Origin: Nitrospirota bacterium
GTDB taxonomy: Bacteria > Nitrospirota > Thermodesulfovibrionia > Thermodesulfovibrionales > UBA6898
Length of the DNA: 51,047 nucleotides
NCBI GenBank assembly: GCA_004321925.1
Contig: SCQH01000079.1
Coordinates: 1 to 51,047, forward strand
Direction: 5' to 3'
Position 1 is the first letter of the stretch. Each line of letters starts with the position of its first letter. A model generated the notes under the pieces. It ran no database searches and was not told the origin of the DNA. It worked only from the letters and a program-made list of their open reading frames with translations. The position numbers were made by a program, and so were the translations under genes. This document shows positions 48,171 through 51,047 of the stretch, piece after piece.

Positions 48171-48941
48171 ATGCCATATTATCAAATTCAGGCAATTCTC
48201 TCTGGTAACCGTACGAAAACAATAACTAATAAAACTGAAAATGCAACTCTCACTGATTTTGTCCTTCCATTTATTTCCAATGGAGCTATAGAACTGAATT
48301 GGGGAAATAATAAAAATACATATCAAGTGCTCGAACTACGCATCTATAAAACAAAGAATGCCTGGGATAAGAAGGGCGGAATTAAATTCGAGGTGCTTAC
48401 ACAAAAAAGTCGCAATATCTATTCGTTCTTTGAAAAGAAAGCTATGTCCATTCTAAAGGCTAAGACATATCCAGTATTTATAATTATGCCAATTCAGGGT
48501 GATAAATTTGGCACACAAAACGATCAGAGAATATTTAAAGAGTTTGAATTACGATTCCAGCAAATTGAGGCGCTCTTGCAAGATTTCGATTGCACCGCAA
48601 TCAGAATTGATAAGGAATACGCGCTTGAAGAGTTAGTCAAAAGGATTAAACAGGAGATAGAGAGATCACTATTTGTGATTGCTGACTTAACAGAGGAACG
48701 GCCTTCGTGCTATTTTGAGGCCGGATATGGAGAGGCCAAGGGTAAGCCGATAATATACATCGCAAGCAAGGAAAGCGCTATTGCTCCCGGCAGTAAAACA
48801 AATATTCACTTTGATATACATAGGAACGTAAATTATTTCAGTAATCACGAAGAGATGAACGACAAAATAAAGAATGTTATCGAAAAGAATAAAGAGAAGC
48901 TATTCACCCCTGCAGAAGAAAGGATATTGCAGACGGGATAA
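48171..48941 (+). CDS. Cassette gene 2: nucleoside-deoxyribosyltransferase/TIR-like protein
   Basis: A 256-residue soluble protein. The second half has the FIIMPIQGD strand-loop, FKEFELRFQQIEALL helix, and FVIADLTEERPSCYFEAGYGEAKGKPIIYIAS, the pattern of nucleoside 2-deoxyribosyltransferase-like and TIR-like domains, with a conserved Glu in YFEAGYG as the candidate catalytic residue. Such domains occur as nucleotide-cleaving effectors in bacterial immunity. The N-terminal 90 residues are not recognised and may be a sensor. AGAGGTGA precedes the ATG; a GTG three codons earlier is possible. An A+T-rich cassette gene. Confidence 0.72.
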   Translation: MPYYQIQAILSGNRTKTITNKTENATLTDFVLPFISNGAIELNWGNNKNTYQVLELRIYKTKNAWDKKGGIKFEVLTQKSRNIYSFFEKKAMSILKAKTYPVFIIMPIQGDKFGTQNDQRIFKEFELRFQQIEALLQDFDCTAIRIDKEYALEELVKRIKQEIERSLFVIADLTEERPSCYFEAGYGEAKGKPIIYIASKESAIAPGSKTNIHFDIHRNVNYFSNHEEMNDKIKNVIEKNKEKLFTPAEERILQTG

Positions 48942-48969
48942 AAATAACAAAAGGGGTCAGCCCTTGACA
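48942..48969 (+). repeat. 28-bp direct repeat, copy 1
   Basis: AAATAACAAAAGGGGTCAGC continues with CCTTGACA and includes a small hairpin AAGGG/CCCTT. An identical copy lies at 50936-50963. Both begin within a few bases of a stop codon. It takes the place of an attC site after cassette 2 and probably belongs to a mobile element end. Confidence 0.75.
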
Positions 48970-49059
48970 TGTGACACCGGTGATGTTCCGTTAAGGCAAT
49001 CGTTATGGTGTCAATAAATAATAAGCATAATTCACAATGACTGTGCCCTTTCAATCAAT

Positions 49060-49320
49060 ATGAAAATGGAAACAGAAAATAGATTTTTTAAATTAACCAA
49101 GGCGGGAATAGAAGACTATAAGAGATCAGATCCACTGAAAACAGCTCGTGCCCCTCGTCAGAGATTTGCACAGTGGGATATCAATTGGGCAATCGGCAAC
49201 TGGATCATTACTGTAATTTTCTTGATCGGCTCACTTGCAATAGATCTGATTCAATTGCCCTTCCAAGTGCTCGGGAAACTATTCAAATCGAATGATAAAG
49301 CCAGAATCAAGACAAAATAA
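49060..49320 (+). CDS. Cassette gene 3: small membrane protein of unknown function
   Basis: An 86-residue protein with a basic N-terminal half and one or two hydrophobic segments (WAIGNWIITVIFLIGSLAIDLI). No domain is recognised. No Shine-Dalgarno precedes the ATG, which is common in cassettes. It is followed by a clear attC-like site five bases after its stop. The 118 bp upstream carry the 28-bp repeat and no clear attC. Confidence 0.55.
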   Translation: MKMETENRFFKLTKAGIEDYKRSDPLKTARAPRQRFAQWDINWAIGNWIITVIFLIGSLAIDLIQLPFQVLGKLFKSNDKARIKTK

Positions 49321-49325
49321 AGCGA

Positions 49326-49416
49326 CCATAACACCAGCGTCGAGGGGCCATGGATTAATCCCTGTTTGGTTTACATCCCATGCCATTGCCCGCGCGCCTC
49401 ACGCATCTCGTTAGAG
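49326..49416 (+). repeat. attC-like site B (best example)
   Basis: Order and spacing follow attC sites: R'' CCATAAC (49326-49332), four bases, L'' GCGTCGAGG (49337-49345), a central region, L' CCTCACGC (49397-49404), five bases, and R' GTTAGAG (49410-49416). L'' and L' pair perfectly (GCGT-C-GAGG) with one extrahelical base, the known orientation signal of attC; R'' and R' pair at five of seven bases. Length is 91 bp. Confidence 0.72.
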
Positions 49417-49420
49417 TGAA

Positions 49421-49927
49421 ATGAAGATTAATAAAAAGAAAATAGGTCTAATCGCTTTAGCTCTTCTTCTGCCACTAGAATTGTCTGCTCAAGACTTCTC
49501 TGACTGGCGAAAACCGGATAATAAAGAATTAGGAAGTGATTATAGCTGGCGAAAAGAAGATCTCAATTTATATTTAACTGCCAAGGCCGACTTTGATGGC
49601 GACGGCAAAACAGATACAGCAGCACTATTGATCAACGAAAATAAAATGGGGCTATTCGTCACATTTGCATCCAGGAAGAATATACCTGCATTATTACTTG
49701 AGGCGACGGATAAAAAAGAAATTAGAAGCATGGGCATCAAAGCCGCCAAGCCGGATCGATACAAAACGGCATGCGGCAAAGGATATTGGGACTGCAAGAA
49801 AGAGGAACCAGAAATTTTAAACCTTAAACAGCCGGCAATTGACTTCTTTACATATGAAAGCGCCAACTCATATTTTGTCTGGGATAAGAATACTGAGACG
49901 TTCAAAAGAGTATGGATGAGCGACTAA
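49421..49927 (+). CDS. Cassette gene 4: exported protein with one Ca-binding-like motif
   Basis: A 168-residue protein with a Sec signal (IALALLLPLELSAQ) and a mature region carrying KADFDGDGKTDTAALL, a DxDxDG-type calcium loop of the kind found in FG-GAP and dockerin-like proteins. Two cysteines (CGKGYWDC) could form a disulfide. It begins four bases after the R' core of site B, with GAGTGAA as a weak ribosome site. Function unknown. A+T-rich. Confidence 0.7.
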   Translation: MKINKKKIGLIALALLLPLELSAQDFSDWRKPDNKELGSDYSWRKEDLNLYLTAKADFDGDGKTDTAALLINENKMGLFVTFASRKNIPALLLEATDKKEIRSMGIKAAKPDRYKTACGKGYWDCKKEEPEILNLKQPAIDFFTYESANSYFVWDKNTETFKRVWMSD

Positions 49928-49933
49928 GGCAGT

Positions 49934-50027
49934 TCAGAACAATTTGCTCCAGGAAACGCGGTATTAACCGTATTTCGTTTTCAGTTTTGGCCTTTCTGGC
50001 CCGCGCCCCTGAGCATGGTCGTTCTAC
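49934..50027 (+). repeat. attC-like site C
   Basis: R'' TCAGAAC (49934-49940), four bases, L'' TGCTCCAGG (49945-49953), L' CCTGAGCA (50008-50015), five bases, R' GTTCTAC (50021-50027). L'' and L' pair over eight positions with one extra C in L'', again the attC hallmark; R''/R' pair at five of seven. Length is 94 bp. Its 3' end nearly repeats that of site A. Confidence 0.7.
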
Positions 50028-50049
50028 ATAGAAAGATGATAAACAAAAA

Positions 50050-50433
50050 ATGAAATGTCCACGCGATAATAATAACCTTCAACCGCGGGGAATATGGGAA
50101 ATAGAATGCAATGACTGCCCCAAGTGTCATGGAATATGGCTTTCATATCCTGAAATTAAGACATTATACGAAAGAGGGGCGCTGGCGGTTCCGGCACAGG
50201 TATATTCAAGAAACGAAGCAATATACAAATACAAGAAAAGAGAATCACATATCCATTGTCCGGTTGACGACAGCCAAATGGAAACATACGACCTTGAAAG
50301 CCTGCAGATAGACATATGTCCCGAATGTAAAGGTCTGTGGCTTGATGATGGCGAAGTTGAGAAGCTATGGGTGGGTATGACGACAAAACAGTCCTTGTTT
50401 GGGTGGCTACTGGAATTCATAACTCATGCATAA
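50050..50433 (+). CDS. Cassette gene 5: double zinc-ribbon (zf-TFIIB) protein
   Basis: A 127-residue protein with two TFIIB-type zinc ribbons, one near residues 1-40 (CPRDNN and CNDCPKCHGIWLSYPEIKTL) and one near 71-110 (HCPVDDSQM and CPECKGLWLDDGEVEKLW). The same family occurs at 68-367 with a single ribbon. No Shine-Dalgarno precedes the ATG. Function unknown; nucleic acid or protein contacts are possible. It lies between attC-like sites C and D. Confidence 0.82.
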   Translation: MKCPRDNNNLQPRGIWEIECNDCPKCHGIWLSYPEIKTLYERGALAVPAQVYSRNEAIYKYKKRESHIHCPVDDSQMETYDLESLQIDICPECKGLWLDDGEVEKLWVGMTTKQSLFGWLLEFITHA

Positions 50434-50445
50434 CAATGGAAGAAT

Positions 50446-50536
50446 GCAGAACACCGGCATCGAGCCGAACGGGAACGGCCCGTGGTGTTATTCATTTCAA
50501 CGTCTGTGGCCGGTCAGTTCATGCATTTCGATAGGA
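50446..50536 (+). repeat. attC-like site D (weaker)
   Basis: GCAGAAC (50446-50452), four bases, GCATCGAGC (50457-50465), then GTTCATGC (50517-50524), five bases and GATAGGA (50530-50536). The spacing equals the other sites, the length is 91 bp as in site B, and L''/L' pair with one extra base and one mismatch. The outer boxes do not pair well, so this site may be decayed. Confidence 0.45.
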
Positions 50537-50543
50537 GCGAAAA

Positions 50544-50930
50544 TTGAATAAAAGACATCTATTCCTGCTTTTACTCATAGTAGTATATTTGACTGGCTGC
50601 TGTACGCTTATGCCGTGCCATCCGGGCACATGGGCTCTTGGTTCTGTATCAGACACAATGGGCGAACCAATAAAAAATGCTACGGTCTCACTTTATGGGT
50701 CGAAACAAATTACTAATTCAGAGGGATGTTTTAAGTTTAGCCTAGCAGACGGATTGCCTTTCACCTTTACTGCTGCAGCAATAGGCTATAAGTCAATAGA
50801 AGTTCCCAGTAAAGCGGGTCACTTCTATATCACCGTTAAATTGGCTGCGCTGAATTCAAATAATTCCAGTGAAGTAATTTGGAAAGAGATAAACAGTGAG
50901 GAATATAATAAAGCTAAACCATGCTCCTAG
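50544..50930 (+). CDS. Cassette gene 6: lipoprotein with carboxypeptidase-regulatory-like fold
   Basis: A 128-residue lipoprotein (LLLLIVVYLTGC, lipobox LTGC) whose mature part resembles a CarboxypepD_reg-type beta sandwich: GSVSDTMGEPIKNATVSLYG and TNSEGCFKFSL. It starts with TTG behind AGGAGCGAAAA, where the ribosome site overlaps the end of attC-like site D. It is likely anchored in the envelope with unknown function. It is followed by the 28-bp repeat. Confidence 0.72.
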   Translation: MNKRHLFLLLLIVVYLTGCCTLMPCHPGTWALGSVSDTMGEPIKNATVSLYGSKQITNSEGCFKFSLADGLPFTFTAAAIGYKSIEVPSKAGHFYITVKLAALNSNNSSEVIWKEINSEEYNKAKPCS

Positions 50931-50935
50931 CAATG

Positions 50936-50963
50936 AAATAACAAAAGGGGTCAGCCCTTGACA
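50936..50963 (+). repeat. 28-bp direct repeat, copy 2
   Basis: Identical to 48942-48969. It lies six bases after the last cassette gene's stop codon and runs directly into the IS-like end of the window. Together the copies bracket cassettes 3-6, an interval of about 2 kb that may have moved or been duplicated as a unit. Confidence 0.75.
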
Positions 50964-51047
50964 GGCTGTTGAAAAACTCTCCTTAAACTTAGGCGCAGGA
51001 ATTGCAATGCAAATGTCAGCCAGATTATTAAGGAGGACACATTGTTA
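50964..51047 (+). mobile_element. Probable left end of an insertion sequence, cut by contig end
   Basis: GGCTGTTGAAAAACTC resembles the terminal repeat of several IS families, and AAGGAGG followed by ATTGTTA at the very end looks like a ribosome site and TTG start of a transposase. The contig stops here, as assemblies often do at multi-copy elements. No transposase coding is visible, so this is tentative. Confidence 0.35.

Noticed and set aside
48970-49059. Possible attC site between cassettes 2 and 3 (GTTAAGG and GTTATGG cores)
   Set aside because: AAATAAC and GTTATGG pair at five of seven bases, but no L''/L' pairing with an extrahelical base can be found. It is explained better by the 28-bp repeat.
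1-51047. CRISPR arrays, tRNA and rRNA genes
   Set aside because: No regularly spaced direct repeats and no tRNA or rRNA signatures were found in any intergenic stretch on either strand.

Overview
The window looks like one end-to-end metagenomic or draft contig from a Gram-negative, respiring, non-phototrophic bacterium. The first 13 bases are an Illumina adapter remnant, so base 1 is a physical contig end. TolC and RND proteins, lipoproteins, Tat and Sec signals and GspA/GspB show an outer membrane. Split two-subunit pyruvate carboxylase, a caa3-type A2 oxidase, DUF3786, two-CW and YajQ proteins would fit a Nitrospirota or Desulfobacterota-like lineage. That placement is an inference from gene content only; there is no rRNA or tRNA here.

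Layout. (1) 68-4941, minus: a manganese-riboswitch operon: yybP-ykoY aptamer with overlapping terminator, an unreported-looking Met-rich 37-codon ORF, UPF0182, UPF0016 (GDT1-like Mn exporter), TerC and a zinc-ribbon protein. (2) 5009-9291, minus: pycA-pycB, then a second yybP-ykoY riboswitch directly in front of a beta-carbonic anhydrase. (3) 9458-10441, plus: a Fur regulator and a small cytochrome c, each behind a Fur-box-like site. (4) 10915-12367: an outer-membrane protein and a CDF-like membrane protein with no usual start codon. (5) 12562-19893, minus: a heavy-metal RND efflux operon with a PII-like protein and a lipoprotein; a dispersed repeat sits inside the adaptor's 5' end. (6) 19965-23876, plus: a Tat-exported flavin oxidoreductase, a His-rich protein, an exported spermidine-synthase-like protein and its membrane partner. 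(7) 23957-24640, minus: two-CW and PilZ proteins behind a GEMM-I (c-di-GMP) riboswitch. (8) 24712-29460, minus: MFS, acetolactate-decarboxylase-like, CDF, Acr3 and ArsC. (9) 29531-35162, minus: cytochrome P460, SCO, caa3 oxidase and heme O synthase. (10) 35382-36368: a secreted collagen-like protein. (11) 36425-39535: reverse-transcriptase remnant, VapBC, PP-loop ATPase, tautomerase, NAD-binding protein. (12) 39692-41894: ArnT-like glycosyltransferase and PAP2 phosphatase. (13) 41915-47323, minus: a long run of MBL, YkgJ, DUF3786, a UGA-interrupted Cys-rich ORF, YajQ, GspA, GspB and OsmC. (14) 47589-51047, plus: A+T-rich single-gene units separated by about 91-94 bp attC-like sites, read here as an integron cassette array without a visible integrase, ending in a probable insertion-sequence end.

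Themes. Metal control dominates: Mn (two riboswitches), Fe (Fur boxes), heavy metals (RND, CDF), arsenic (ArsC/Acr3) and copper/heme for the oxidase. Cyclic-di-GMP appears three times (GEMM aptamer, PilZ, YajQ). The most novel-looking points are the Mn riboswitch on carbonic anhydrase beside pyruvate carboxylase, the Met-rich ORF leading the UPF0182 operon, the in-frame UGA in a Cys-rich mini-protein with a SECIS-compatible hairpin, and the attC-like cassette array.
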